A model generated the notes under the pieces. It saw only the letters and a list, made by a program, of their open reading frames with translations. It ran no database searches and was not told where the DNA came from. From Osedax fenrisi (lineage: Eukaryota > Annelida > Polychaeta > Sabellida > Siboglinidae), in contig OZ025243.1 of NCBI GenBank assembly GCA_964019155.1, positions 29,096,371 to 29,160,370 of the forward strand: a stretch of 64,000 nucleotides of DNA, given 5' to 3'. Shown one piece after another: positions 32,764 to 45,675 of this stretch (the stretch's first letter is position 1; the number at the start of each line of letters is the position of its first letter). The position numbers and the translations under genes were made by a program.

Positions 32764-33417
32764 TCAATTTATTTGTATTATTTTTAATCAAATTATTCTT
32801 AATCAAAAAAGTGCATGCTTACAAATGTAATTTGAATTTAAACGACATATTATTATAATAATTATATCACATAATATATGTCATATATGTCATATATAAT
32901 ATATGGATCTATATGAATAATATTATATATATAACATATAAATAAAGATTTCATATTACATAAGTTAAACCACTAATAGAGTTACAATTATTTAATTAAT
33001 ATTATGTAAATAATATATAAAATTAATATAATTAAGATTTCAATGAGATAAATGATTCATTGAAATTGACATACGTAATTATATTTAAGTAGGGTTATTA
33101 TAATACTAATGATGTTATTAAATATTAAATTAATAATATAATACACACCTTTGATCATTATTTTGTTATTGTAATTAATATTGATTAGATTAAACTCTAA
33201 TAATAACTTTAAATCATTAATATCATTTATTATTATAGAAAATATTTTAAAATTTCTATAAACAATATTTGCAGGCCATTTATTGGATTATATTTAAACA
33301 CGCCTACACATCAATCAAAAATAATCAAACAGGTAATTTGTATATCTATAGTAGGTATAGTATCTATATTACCTATATATCTATAGGTATATATATTTTT
33401 ATTTTACTTTTTTAAAT
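32451..33417. other. AT-rich sequence
   Basis: No supported feature apart from a (TA)n run at 32722-32760. Confidence 0.5.
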
Positions 33418-33784
33418 CTATTATCGGATCAACAGAACATTACGATCAACGGACAAATTAGACGAACATCGATGTCCGTTTATTCATAGAGACGAACAAA
33501 TAAACGGACATCGATGTCCTTTTATCGTAAATTAAATTGTATATACTATAATGGGATCATAACAAGAATTCGACAGCAACACTGCAATGCAAGGACATGA
33601 ACTTTAAATATACTGCGCGCGCGCAAAATAGTTTGCTATAGGCTCGTTACATTCAGTGATGTGTTATGCATTTAAATGATTTGCAATATAATTTATATTC
33701 ATACGCGATTATTCAGATATAATATATAATATATAATATATTATATATAATAAGCATACATGTATATAATGTATATATGTATTA

Positions 33785-33806
33785 TATATATATATATATA
33801 TATATA

Positions 33807-33866
<60 letters not shown>
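33785..33866. repeat. (TA)n tract
   Basis: Long TA run just before the left array of the foldback element. Confidence 0.9.
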
Positions 33867-33868
<2 letters not shown>

Positions 33869-33915
33869 TGTGTATATATATAAATATAAGATATATATTA
33901 TAAATAAATAATTTT

Positions 33916-34860
33916 AAATTATTACTATCAGAAATTACTCGATTATAATTCGAATATGTTACGTACGAATGAGATCGATATAGTTTTAGAATGTCCATTT
34001 AATTTCAAGTAGAATCAATATATTATATATGTATAATACTATACGTCATTAATATGCTATCCGTTATAGTAACTGTACAATGAAGTATTCGTTAATAAAT
34101 TTTATTTTTAATTAAATTTAAATTATTACTATCAGAAATTACTCGATTATAATTCGAATATGTTACGTACGAATGAGATCGATATAGTTTTAGAATATCC
34201 ATTTAATTTCAAGTAGAATCAATATATTATATATGTATAATACTATACGTCATTAATATGCTATCCGTTATAGTAACTGTACAATGAAGTATTCGTTAAT
34301 AAATTTTATTTTTAATTAAATTTAAATTATTACTATCAGAAATTACTCGATTATAATTCGAATATGTTACGTACGAATGAGATCGATATAGTTTTAGAAT
34401 GTCCATTTAATTTCAAGTAGAATCAATATATTATATATGTATAATACTATACGTCATTAATATGCTATCCGTTATAGTAACTATACAATGAAGTATTTAA
34501 TAAATTTTATTTTTAATTAAATTTAAATTATTACAGAAATTACTCGATTATAATTCGAATATGTTACGTACGAATGAGATCGATATAGTTTTAGAATGTC
34601 CATTTAATTTCAAGTAGAATCAATATATTATATATGTATAATACTATACGTCATTAATATGCTATCCGTTATAGTAACTATACAATGAAGTATTTAATAA
34701 ATTTTATTTTTAATTAAATTTAAATTATTACAGAAATTACTCTATTATAATTCGAATATGTTACGTACGAATGAGATCGATATAGTTTTAGAATATCCAT
34801 TTAATTTCAAGTAGAATCAATATATTATATATGTATAATACTATACGTCATAAATATGCT
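33916..34860 (+). repeat. Left tandem array, about 200-bp unit, 4.7 copies
   Basis: Copies begin at AAATTATTAC, positions 33916, 34120, 34324, 34525 and 34722. Units contain ACTCGATTATAATTCGAATA and GAATGAGATCGATATAG and are over 95% alike. The last two copies share small deletions. Non-coding. Confidence 0.95.
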
Positions 34861-34899
34861 ACAGTAAATAGTATAATATATATATTTTATATATAAAAC

Positions 34900-34985
34900 A
34901 TGGGATGTGGCTCAGTGGTGCAAGAGCGTGCTCTCTAAGCATGCATCTGCATAAGGTCGAGAGTTCGAATCTTTCTGAAGGTATT
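34900..34985 (+). ncRNA. tRNA-like Pol III module 1
   Basis: A-box TGGCTCAGTGG (34908-34918) and B-box GTTCGAATC (34963-34971) at normal spacing. The T-arm stem GAGAG/CTTTC pairs, but the acceptor stem does not. It is a tRNA-derived SINE head or pseudo-tRNA rather than a working tRNA. It follows the left array, followed by a T run that could end Pol III transcription. Confidence 0.6.
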
Positions 34986-35108
34986 TTTTTATTGAATTTT
35001 GTAATAATATATATTTTGTTAGATAAATTATAATTCAGTTTACTGGAGTTAATATAAACATTTGTAACAATATAAATTATTTTATTATTATATAAATATA
35101 TTAATAGC

Positions 35109-35144
<36 letters not shown>

Positions 35145-35479
35145 TTCAACTACACGTATATAGATCATCGATATAAAGAAAGAATTACATATTTAGATCT
35201 TTAAATCGATGCTATAGATATAAACATACATCTAAACACATACACACATACACACACCCACACTTGCGCGTGTTTACGAAACACACTATTACACAAATAT
35301 GTATACTCATACAGTGTACACTCATACGTATGAGTCATATTCATACATACACATATATACGAAAGTATTCAATGAATCTATACATTTATATCTATGGTTA
35401 TATTTATTATATAATATTGTTTATGAATCATTATTTATTTTGGTTTATATTTATCGATATGATAAATATAAACACTTAT

Positions 35480-35560
35480 TTAAACGAAAACCCAACCCAA
35501 ACCCAAACCCATACCCAGCCCAAACCCAGCCCATACCCAACCCCAACCCAAACCTAAACA
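35480..35560. repeat. Degenerate CCCAAACCC repeat
   Basis: Units such as CCCAACCC, CCCAAACC and CCCATACC fill about 80 bases in the spacer between the inverted arrays. G/C-strand-skewed and telomere-like in style but irregular. Confidence 0.7.
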
Positions 35561-35639
35561 GAATAATCAAACAGGATATTGCGAAGCAATATGAATGCAA
35601 ATATTATACTATTTACTATAGCATATTTATGACGTATAG

Positions 35640-37366
35640 TATAATACATATATAATATATTGATTCTACTTGAAATTAAATGGAAATTCTAAAACTATAT
35701 CGATCTCATTCGTACGTAACATATTCGAATTATAATCGAGTAATTTCTGTAATAATTTAAATTTAATTAAAAATAAAATTTATTAAATACTTCATTGTAT
35801 AGTTACTATAACGGATAGCATATTAATGACGTATAGTATTATACATATATAATATATTGATTCTACTTGAAATTAAATGGACATTCTAAAACTATATCGA
35901 TCTCATTCGTACGTAACATATTCGAATTATAATCGAGTAATTTCTGTAATAATTTAAATTTAATTAAAAATAAAATTTATTAAATACTTCATTGTAAGGT
36001 TACTATAACGGATAGCATATTAATGACGTATAGTATTATACATATATAATATATTGATTCTACTTGAAATTAAATGGACATTCTAAAACTATATCGATCT
36101 CATTCGTACGTAACATATTCGAATTATAATCGAGTAATTTCTGATAGTAATAATTTAAATTTGATTAAAAATAAAATTTATTAACGAATACTTCATTGTA
36201 CAGTTACTATAACGGATAGCATATTAATGACGTATAGTATTATACATATATAATATATTGATTCTACTTGAAATTAAATGGACATTCTAAAACTATATCG
36301 ATCTCATTCGTACGTAACATATTCGAATTATAATCGAGTAATTTCTGTAATAATTTAAATTTAATTAAAAATAAAATTTATTAAATACTTCATTGTATAG
36401 TTACTATAACGGATAGCATATTAATGACGTATAGTATTATACATATATAATATATTGATTCTACTTGAAATTAAATGGACATTCTAAAACTATATCGATC
36501 TCATTCGTACGTAACATATTCGAATTATAATCGAGTAATTTCTGATAGTAATAATTTAAATTTAATTAAAAATAAAATTTATTAACGAATACTTCATTGT
36601 ACAGTTACTATAACGGATAGCATATTAATGATGTATAGTATTATACATATATAATATATTGATTCTACTTGAAATTAAATGGACATTCTAAAACTATATC
36701 GATCTCATTCGTACGTAACATATTCGAATTATAATCGAGTAATTTCTGATAGTAATAATTTAAATTTAATTAAAAATAAAATTTATTAGCGAATACTTCA
36801 TTGTACAGTTACTATAACGGATAGCATATTAATGACGTATAGTATTATACATATATAATATATTGATTCTACTTGAAATTAAATGGACATTCTAAAACTA
36901 TATCGATCTCATTCGTACGTAACATATTCGAATTATAATCGAGTAATTTCTGATAGTAATAATTTAAATTTAATTAAAAATAAAATTTATTAACGAATAC
37001 TTCATTGTACAGTTACTATAACGGATAGCATATTAATGACGTATAGTATTATACATATATAATATATTGATTCTACTTGAAATTAAATGGACATTCTAAA
37101 ACTATATCGATCTCATTCGTACGTAACATATTCGAATTATAATCGAGTAATTTCTGTAATAATTTAAATTTAATTAAAAATAAAATTTATTAAATACTTC
37201 ATTGTAAGGTTACTATAACGGATAGCATATTAATGACGTATAGTATTATACATATATAATATATTGATTCTACTTGAAATTAAATGGACATTCTAAAACT
37301 ATATCGATCTCATTCGTACGTAACATATTCGAATTATAATCGAGTAATTTCTGATAGTAATAATTG
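35640..37366 (-). repeat. Right tandem array, inverted, about 200-bp unit, 9 copies
   Basis: The GATTCTACTTGAAA landmark recurs at 35662, 35859, 36056, 36260, 36457, 36661, 36866, 37069 and 37266. The sequence is the reverse complement of the left array. Two subtypes (with and without GATAGTA; 'TTAACGAATACTTC' versus 'TTAAATACTTC') alternate, suggesting higher-order duplication. Confidence 0.95.
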
Positions 37367-37463
37367 TAATTGTAATTTTTTTTTTTAATAATTTATTTAT
37401 AATATATATATATATATATATAAATGTTTTTTAAATAGGAAAATAAATAGCATAATATATAAC

Positions 37464-37570
37464 ATGGGTTGTGGCTCAGTGCTATAAATGATGCGTTCTA
37501 AGCAGAAAGTCCCGATCGGGACTTTCTGCTTATTCGAACTCGAGTTCGAATCTAGCTGGAGCTAGATTTA
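37464..37570 (+). ncRNA. tRNA-like Pol III module 2 with three palindromes
   Basis: A-box-like TGGCTCAGTGC (37472-37482) and B-box GTTCGAATC (37544-37552). Between and around them lie a perfect 30-bp palindrome (37501-37530, centre CCCGATCGGG), a perfect 20-bp palindrome (37532-37551, centre ACTCGAGT) and a near-perfect one (37549-37568). The result would be a run of hairpins. Confidence 0.6.
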
Positions 37571-37754
37571 TTTTTATCACATACATATATATATATAATT
37601 ACTATATGCTAGGATCTACTTTCATTCGGATCTACTTTCACGCGTATGTATATTTATTTGAATATTTCAACTCCCGCATTATAAATATAACTCCCGCAAG
37701 TATGTGTTCATGTCCTTGCAGTCGAATTCTTGTTATGATCCCTATAATGTTTAT

Positions 37755-38065
37755 ATATATTTATAGATGTCCGTTTATCGTAAATTAAATGTTATATACT
37801 ATAATGTTTATATATTTATAGATGTTCGTTTATCGTAAAGTTAATCTTACATACTTATAGATGTTCGTTTATCGTAAATTAAATGTTATATACTATAATC
37901 TTTAAATATTCATAAACGAACATCTATAAATATATAAACATTATAGTATATAACATTTAATTTATGATCAACGAACATCTATAAGTATGTAAGATTAACT
38001 TTACGATAAACGAACATCTATAAATATATAAACATTATAGTATATAACATTTAATTTACGATAAA
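37755..38065. repeat. Nested inverted repeat, about 150-bp arms
   Basis: Units TAGATGTTCGTTTATCGTAAA and TTATATACTATAATGTTTAT in the left half reappear inverted in the right half around a centre near 37910. It lies inside the right terminal region of the foldback element. Confidence 0.8.
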
Positions 38066-38225
38066 CGAACATCTATAAATATATATAAACATTATAGTAT
38101 ATACAATTTAATTTACGATAAACGGACATCGATGTCCATTTATTTGTTCGTCTCTATGAATAAACGGACATCGATGTTCGTCTAATTTGTCCGTTGATCG
38201 TAATGTTCTGTTGATCCCTATTATC

Positions 38226-38657
38226 TATAGTCTGGGCCCTATACCTTATACTCTAGAGTCTAGAGTCTAGGGGATTTTACCTCTGCAGAGATGTTAAGCT
38301 ATTTATAGATAACATACACATATATGAGTCCAGGCAAAGGCCCCAGGGTTTAATGGGTTTATTTACAATAGTTTAAAATAATACAACACATAAAAGTTGG
38401 TTATATATAGCTTATATGCTTTGTTTCATCGTTATATCCGACTTATTATAATAAGGTATACCTTTATTACGATATAATATATATATATATATATATAAGT
38501 AGGTATACCTATATATATAAGTAGGTATACCTATATATATACCTATATATACCTATATATATACCCATGATAAATATGGACATATCCATTATTGAATTAA
38601 TAAATAATGCATGACATAATAAAATGTATAGTAAACCTATAGGTCTAAACCTACACC

Positions 38658-38731
<74 letters not shown>

Positions 38732-38794
38732 ATATAATATTATGAATATAATGTTTGTTGTAGGTTACATATATGATATAGCCTATATCATATA

Positions 38795-38831
<37 letters not shown>

Positions 38832-38855
38832 TTATATGCTATATATATATAATAA
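38226..38855. other. AT-rich sequence with TA and TATACC repeats
   Basis: TACCTATATATA-type repeats (38505-38570), long (TA)n at 38662-38724 and 38800-38829. No gene. Confidence 0.6.
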
Positions 38856-38859
38856 AGTA

Positions 38860-39787
38860 GGCGAAAGTCTCCGATTACCGACCCCTACATGATTATTTGT
38901 AATAACTTATTCAATATTAAATATATTTATTTGAAATTTTGTAATTAGGGTAATATTATGGCAATGAATAATGTAGCTATTTCAACTTTTTGATATTATT
39001 ATATTTATAATAATAAACATGGGGGTCGGTAATTGCATACATGTGCCTAATACCGACCCCCTTCTCCTATTACCGACCCCCTATAAAATAATCGTGGTAT
39101 AAATAATTGGAGTATTATAATATCCAATAAAAATAGTAGATATACATAAATATAATTAATTATAACATGCACCCAATTTATTTTTTATTGAATTTATTTT
39201 TTAATAATTAATTAATTAATAGTGATATTAAATTTTAATTTTAACTTTATTATAATTATATTAAAATAGTGTATATTATTATTTACTATTTATTTATTAA
39301 GCAGTATTTATATAATCAGCTGGAATCATGAATCATAAATCTATATCAATGATATGTACACAAACATAGGCATACTATAGTATGCGGCATATTTTAAAGT
39401 AAAATACTGATCTATTTTGATTGTATATTATAAATCACATGGGGTCGGTATTAGGGTAATTTAGGGGGTCGGTAATAGGACATTCATATGGGTTACTATA
39501 ATTAAGATATATTTGTTAATATTTATTCAAATTAAATTCTTTTTATAGTTATAAACATTTTATTGATCTACAATATTATGTTCAGTATTAAGTATTATTT
39601 TAATTAATAAAGTCTTTACAATGATTTAAAAAAAATTATTATTCAAATATTTAAATAGCAAAAACAGAATATTACATTTGATCAAATAAAAATTGTAGGA
39701 TTAAATATTTTTTTAAACAAAATACTTATTAATATTTAACATAGTTACTGAGATACGAGAGGGGGTCAGTAATCAGAGACTTTCCCC
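38860..39787. mobile_element. MITE of the GGGGAAAGT family, copy 1
   Basis: The left terminus GGCGAAAGTCTCCGATTACC and right terminus GGTNATCAGAGACTTTCCCC-like (TCAGTAATCAGAGACTTTCC) are inverted and flanked by TA. Inner copies of the motif TACCGACCCC occur at 39020-39080 and 39440-39475. Non-coding. Confidence 0.75.
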
Positions 39788-40899
39788 TAATTATGCTTTC
39801 AAAATAATCCATGGATTTGTCAATGATACATAGGGGAAAGTAACCGAATACGGACACTCTCGGTATCTCAGAAACCATAAATGAAAATTTGTTTAATAAA
39901 ATATACAAAAAAAATGTTTAATAAAATATTCATAATATATAAATAGTCTAAATAAGTATTTTTTATTTTTTAATTATTAAAAATAGTGTTGATATATCCA
40001 ATAAACTGATTTTTGTATTACATTTTTATGAGAAAAAATGTAAACTTAAAACCATCTCAATAATATACAAATGTATCGATAAAAACATAAACATATATTA
40101 TGAACAACTTAAGTATTTTAAACATTATATACATAATTGCTATATATATATATGTTATAAAATATTAAGTTATAAGCATATAGGGGAAAGTAACCTAATA
40201 CGGACACTTTAACAATAAATGGTCTTAACATTTTATGATTCATTATTTTTATTTTTAAATTACAATATATTTGTATTATATGATTATTGATATTATTGTG
40301 ATTATTAAATACAATTTTATAATCACAATAATATATTATTAATATTATTAATAATTATATTATTATAGATATATCTATAATCATATAATATTAATATACA
40401 TGCATGTCCGAATACGGACACCCTGTGTTATAATACGGATATGACTAGATAAATACTCTATATACGACTAGATAAACTACATATTATTGATGAATCATTC
40501 AGAAAAATTACAATTACATTATTTATAATTAATTTTATGAATAATTTATTCTAATTTAATTAGTTAATAATTTATTTATTTTTATTATTTTTTAAATAAT
40601 AATAAAATTTAAGTATCTAAATAATAATTTTGTTAGATTTAACTTTATTGGTGGTATTAATTATAACGCACGCGATTTTTATGAAAATCAGAATACTTCA
40701 TACGATGCGCGCTGATTAGTTATAGGGTATTATTAAGACACCTAGAGTGTATTAGGGACTTATATGACCTCTAGATATATGCGTATAACTTAATGAATAT
40801 TTGATAACAAATATAGAAATTTATATTTCATTTTTAGAATATTTTATATTTTAATAATATAGTGTTATATTTTATATCTATACATTTGTATATTCTTGA

Positions 40900-43800
40900 C
40901 AGGGCCGTGTTAAGACAAAATCTACTACCGGGCACCATATTTAAGTGGGCCCCTAGATGGACAATATAGTTTTTTATATAAATTATATATGTAAGAAACC
41001 TATGTAATATATCTAATAATTAATTGCTAATGTGTTTATGAGGAGTGGGCATACCTACCTATACATAATCACTGTGAAATATATAGGGGATAATATTATA
41101 CATAAACTATTCAATTTAGAGATAATGATAATAAATTATAATAATATATAAAATAATTAATACATTGAGCGTTTATATATCGTTTCTTTATTTATAATTT
41201 TTTTCGAGTTTTCATATTTACAAAAATATTTGTAATTTCTGTTGTATTTAATGATTTTAATATATTGTTTTCAATAGATAATAATGCCAAGTTAGATAAT
41301 TTATCTTGAGCTAAATAATTTCTTAAATATGTTTTTATCAGTTTAAGTTTTGAAAAACTTCTTTCTCCAGTAGCATTTGAAATCATCAATGTCAGATATA
41401 TTTTAATGATAATGCACATATTGGGAAATAATTCTGTAATTTCCTTTGAAATTAATTCCTTATAAATTTCCAATATATTTGATTCAGATTACGTTCTTTT
41501 GAGCTTTACAAATTCAACAAATTGAATAAAGTCATTACTGAAGTTTACATCGATATCATATTAGTAAAATGATGATAATCTAGATTATATCTCAGATATT
41601 TGTTCATTGGATAGATTATCAAGTTCACATAAAAATCCGAATAAGTTGATTGTCTCAGCATAAGTACAAATTCTTTGATCTAAACAGTATAAATCATTAA
41701 ATGTATATTATTTTAATAATATTATTTACAATCATATTTAATACTTACGTAGAAGTTTATCAATAATAGGTAAGAAATTATTAATTTCAAAATGTTTTGA
41801 TGGAGTCTGTATATATTCATCTGGTTTGTCCGTTTCTTCAAAATATAATTTCCGTTTCCTATGTAATATAGATTATTAATTAGAATAGGACAAATTATAT
41901 TGTTTAATATACCTTGCTCTTTTGGATGAATATGTTAATATCCTAATTGTTTTGCATTTTTCTCAAGATTATTAAACTCATCTCTTAACTTATACATATA
42001 GCTGTGCAGACTATTTAATAATATAACTGCAGTATTGAGATCAAGACTTTGAAGTTCTTTAGAAGTACGATGTATACGTTCTAATATATTATTCCATATC
42101 ACAGTAAATAAAGACGTTTCCAAATTATTAAATTTATTAAACAACCATTTTGCTTCATTTAAAGAAATAGCATTTAGATAGCAGTCTTTATTTTCAATAA
42201 ATTGCTTAATTAACTTTTTGAAAATTAAATATCCATTCATTTAAGGCATCGGTTACATCAGCATGCGAAGACCATCTTGTTTTGCACAGTCTTTTTGGTA
42301 CTTTTAAATTCTTTTCACTTAGTTGTTTTTTCATAATATTCCATCTTCTTGGTGGTGTGAAGAATATATATAATCTTTGCATGAAATAAAAATAATCAAG
42401 TATTGAAGATGTCTCTAATGCAGAAATGCCAACTAAATTATGTGAATGAATTAAGTAAAATGCAAGGAATCCATAAAGCTGTTGGATTAACTGCAATGAT
42501 CCTTGATTGCATACCTAAAATAAATAATGTATATTATAATATATATAATAACATACTGTTGATAGCTATATTATATTAATTAATAATTTTATAATAATCT
42601 TTATATATTACCTTTATATCGGCCAGACATATTTGACGCATTATCGTAACTCTGTCATCTACAATTTGCAATATCTATTTCATGTTCGTACAGGAAAGAT
42701 AATAAAATATTTGCTAAATATTCTCCAGTGTGAGATATTATAGGTATAAATGTTAAAAATCTTTCAACAATATCATCTTTATTTATATATCGTATTATTA
42801 TTGTTAGTTGATCAACATGGCTTATGTCGGGTGTTGAATCTACTGATATACTATAGTATTTAGCCTTTTTACATTCATTGATTATGGTTGATCTTACATT
42901 ATCACTTAATAGTGAAATAACTTCATCACATATTGTTGAAGATAGAAAATTAACATTTCCTTTTCCACGGTTTCCATATTTTAATAAATAATCTGCTAAC
43001 AAGTTATCATATTTAGCTAATAATTCAATAGTTCCAAGATAATTTCCATTTCTTGTTGAACCCAAATCCTGATTATCACCTCTTAAAGGCAGTCCACGTG
43101 AAACAAGGTATTTAATGACATTTATAACTCTCTATATAACTTCTCATAATCCAATTGATTATCCAGGGATGCTTTAATTTTGATAACTGAATTAGTTACT
43201 CTATTAATCATTAGCATGTATGCGTTTCGATGCCTACTACTATTTTCATGTTAAACAGCATCCCCGTGAATATGTTTCCAGTTACTAGGTCCTATAACCA
43301 GTTATAAATGTAAATGTTTCTAGGTGGATGGAATAACTTACATACAAAGCAAAACAGTTTACCAGTAGAAGGTGAATAGCATAACCATGTACGAATTTGT
43401 ATTTCATCATTTTTATTTTTTTTATTGAATACACTTTTATTAAGTTTACGTACTTTATCCTTATTATTCGATTCAACATAAGCTATAATTGATCTTGAAA
43501 AGTCATCATCATGGTATCTGCACATACTGCTGCCTTTTTCATACCAACAAGTTCTAAAATTTTCTGTTATATATGCACGCCACAATCCTATATCTTTCGC
43601 AAATATATTATCAATTTGACTATAGTAAAATTGATAATATATTTGCGAAAGATATAGATATGTTCTTTCTAAAATAACTTCCTTTTCAACTTGAACGATA
43701 TCTTCATCAATAATATTTACGATAGAACTATTTAAATATCTAAATTATCAGTAGTTTCATCGGAAATATTATCATTTTTGATTATCCATCCACTTAAAGT

Positions 43801-44459
43801 TGTATTTTTCTGTGTGAAATAAATTGAATCTTACAATTATAATTAGTAAGATTTACAAGATTAGTAAATTATATCACTATATATTAATCTTGGAATATAA
43901 TGATTACATAGTATATAATGCGCCGATATCGTATATAATACCAAGTTATGTAATAACCGACATTCTTGGTGTGAACACAACTTTAGGAATTTATAATTTA
44001 AATTTAATTTAAATTAATTTAATTATTTAATTTAATTATCAAATAATCAAATTTTTAATTCAAAAAATGTGAATGAAAGTTTTTTCTAATGTCTAAAATA
44101 CCTATATTGTATAACTAATTGTTGATCATATATTAACCTTGATGTTTTCTTCCATTACTTTCTTGCTTTCTGTGGCTTCTTTCCTTTTTGCATGACCACT
44201 TTTATGCAATTTATTCATTAATAATTGAATCAAATTATTTTGCAACAATAAAATTAAAAATGTAATGGGAAAAAAAGTATATAAAGTATATAATATAAGA
44301 TCTTAAATCATATATTAATCAATACATATATATTAAAATAGTGCAATTATTTGATCAAGATTTCCTTGATCAACAAATTTGCTTGAAAAAATTATGGGCC
44401 CCAAATTCTGAGTGGGCCCCGGGCACCGTGCCCGGTGTGCCCCCCTTAACACGGCCCTG
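40900..44459 (-). mobile_element. hAT transposon with 8-bp target duplication
   Basis: ATTCTTGA at 40892-40899 and 44460-44467 flanks inverted termini starting CAGGGCCGTGTTAAG. Subterminal sequence is GC-rich (GGGCACC...GGGCCCC). The inside encodes a minus-strand transposase (next entry). The insertion splits an arm of MITE copy 3, whose two halves match the outer copy across the gap. Confidence 0.95.
41192..43590 (-). pseudogene. hAT transposase, zf-TTF/DUF4371 type (ZMYM1-like), inactivated
   Basis: In order on the minus strand: a TTF-type zinc-finger part (43585-43292; WLCYSPSTGKLFCFVCKLF), the DUF4371 region (43065-42655; GSTRNGNYLG, YYSISVDSTPDISHVDQL), SYDNASNMSGRY near 42640, a middle part (42496-41935; KTRWSSHADV) and the hAT dimerisation domain (41473-41192; SNATGERSFSKLKLIKTYLR). 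GT-AG introns are visible near 42516-42613 and 41859-41916. In-frame stops occur just before QSYDNAS (a TGA in place of Gly) and before SESNILE (a TAA). It is recently dead. Confidence 0.88.
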
Positions 44460-44860
44460 ATTCTTGAGAAGGTTTTTTGTTGACATTTTCTTTCATAAAT
44501 TTAAAAACGTAATAAAAAAATCAATTTATTGGATAATTCAGCAATATTTTGAATAATTAAAAAATAAAAATACTTTTTTGACTATTTATATAATTATGAA
44601 TATTTTATTCATTAAACATTTTTTTATATTATTTATGTTTTCTGAGATACCGAGAGTATCCGTATTCGATCACTGTCCGTATTTGGTTACTTACCCCTAT
44701 CTAAATGTCATATAAGTCCCTAATAGGTCCCTACCAATACATCCTATAACCTCCGAGATTATAGGAGCTATTATCTTGCTAATACGAACACTGTAATACA
44801 GTGACTGCATATGTCCTAATACGGACACCCTATAGGGTATATATAGAGTATTATATACAT

Positions 44861-44865
<5 letters not shown>

Positions 44866-44949
<84 letters not shown>
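44866..44949. repeat. (TA)n tract, over 80 bp
   Basis: The longest perfect TA run in the window, at about the middle of the right arm of the outer MITE. Confidence 0.95.
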
Positions 44950-44954
<5 letters not shown>

Positions 44955-45675
44955 GTCCTATAATAAATCAGCGCGTAGCTTATGAAATATTCTGATTTTC
45001 ATAAAAATCGTCTACGTTATAATATTAATACTACGTAGTATTAATAGTATACTAATGAAGTTAAATCTAAAAATGTTATTATTTAGATACTTAAATTGTA
45101 TTAGTAATTAATAAAATAATAAAAATAAATAAATTAATTACTAATTAAATTATATTAAATTATTCATAAAATTAATTATAAATAATTTTAAGTAATTGGT
45201 TCATCAATACTATATAAAGTTTATCTAGTTGTGTATAAGGTACCGTATTCGAACATGGGTACCGAATACGGACACCCACGTTAGCTATTGAATACAAAGA
45301 TTAAATAAAATGTTAAAATCACAATAATATATATAGATATTATATATAATCATATAATATTAATAAATTATAAGTTTTGAATAAAAATATTGAGTCATAA
45401 AATGTTAAGACCATTTATTGTTAAAGTGTCCGTATTAGGTGTACACTTTCCCCTATAATACTTTCGGATAGTGCTTCTTGATATACGTTAACGTGTATTA
45501 ATGATGTATATTTAATATTCCATGCCATATTTGCAGCTCTAGTATAACCTTGTACATATATTTATTAATTTCTAATCCATAACTTCATAATTTCACTTGA
45601 ATTGTTATACTTGAAGTGTTATTAAATCAATAATCTAATGAATCCATTATATACATATTCTATATCTATACTATA

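Larger units (their letters stand above)
33418..38225. mobile_element. 4.8-kb foldback transposon with 8-bp target duplication
   Basis: CTATTATC flanks both sides (33418-33425 and 38218-38225). The termini are inverted: GGATCAACAGAACATTACG at the left, its complement CGTAATGTTCTGTTGATCC at the right, and the match continues for more than 100 bases (AACGGACAAATTAGACGAAC...). Inside are two arrays of a roughly 200-bp repeat in opposite orientation, (TA)n, two tRNA-like modules and a CCCAAACCC-type tract. There is no transposase. The 8-bp duplication suggests hAT-like or P/Merlin-like mobilisation; I cannot choose. Confidence 0.88.
40183..44697. mobile_element. MITE copy 3, inserted inverted into copy 2
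   Basis: The left end GGGGAAAGTAACCTAATACG matches the right end of the outer copy; the right end (minus strand) GGGGTAAGTAACCAAATACG matches its left end, as does TCTCGGTATCTCAG further in. TA flanks the insert. About 0.95 kb without the hAT. Confidence 0.75.
39833..45453. mobile_element. MITE of the GGGGAAAGT family, outer copy 2 (split)
   Basis: The left part 39833-40180 starts GGGGAAAGTAACCGAATACG; the right part ends in ...ACACTTTCCCC at 45453. TA flanks both ends. It is split by an inverted relative (40183-44697), which in turn carries a hAT. Removing both leaves about 1.1 kb. Confidence 0.75.

Noticed and set aside
34900..34985. Functional tRNA gene
   Set aside because: A- and B-boxes are good, but the acceptor stem does not pair and the anticodon arm is not standard.
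35480..35560. Interstitial telomere
   Set aside because: Units are irregular (CCCAAACC, CCCATACC, CCCAGCCC) and do not match TTAGGG-type repeats. Recorded as a degenerate repeat.
33916..37366. CRISPR-like regular repeats
   Set aside because: The units are about 200 bp, contiguous, without short repeats separated by unique spacers, and lie in a eukaryotic foldback element.
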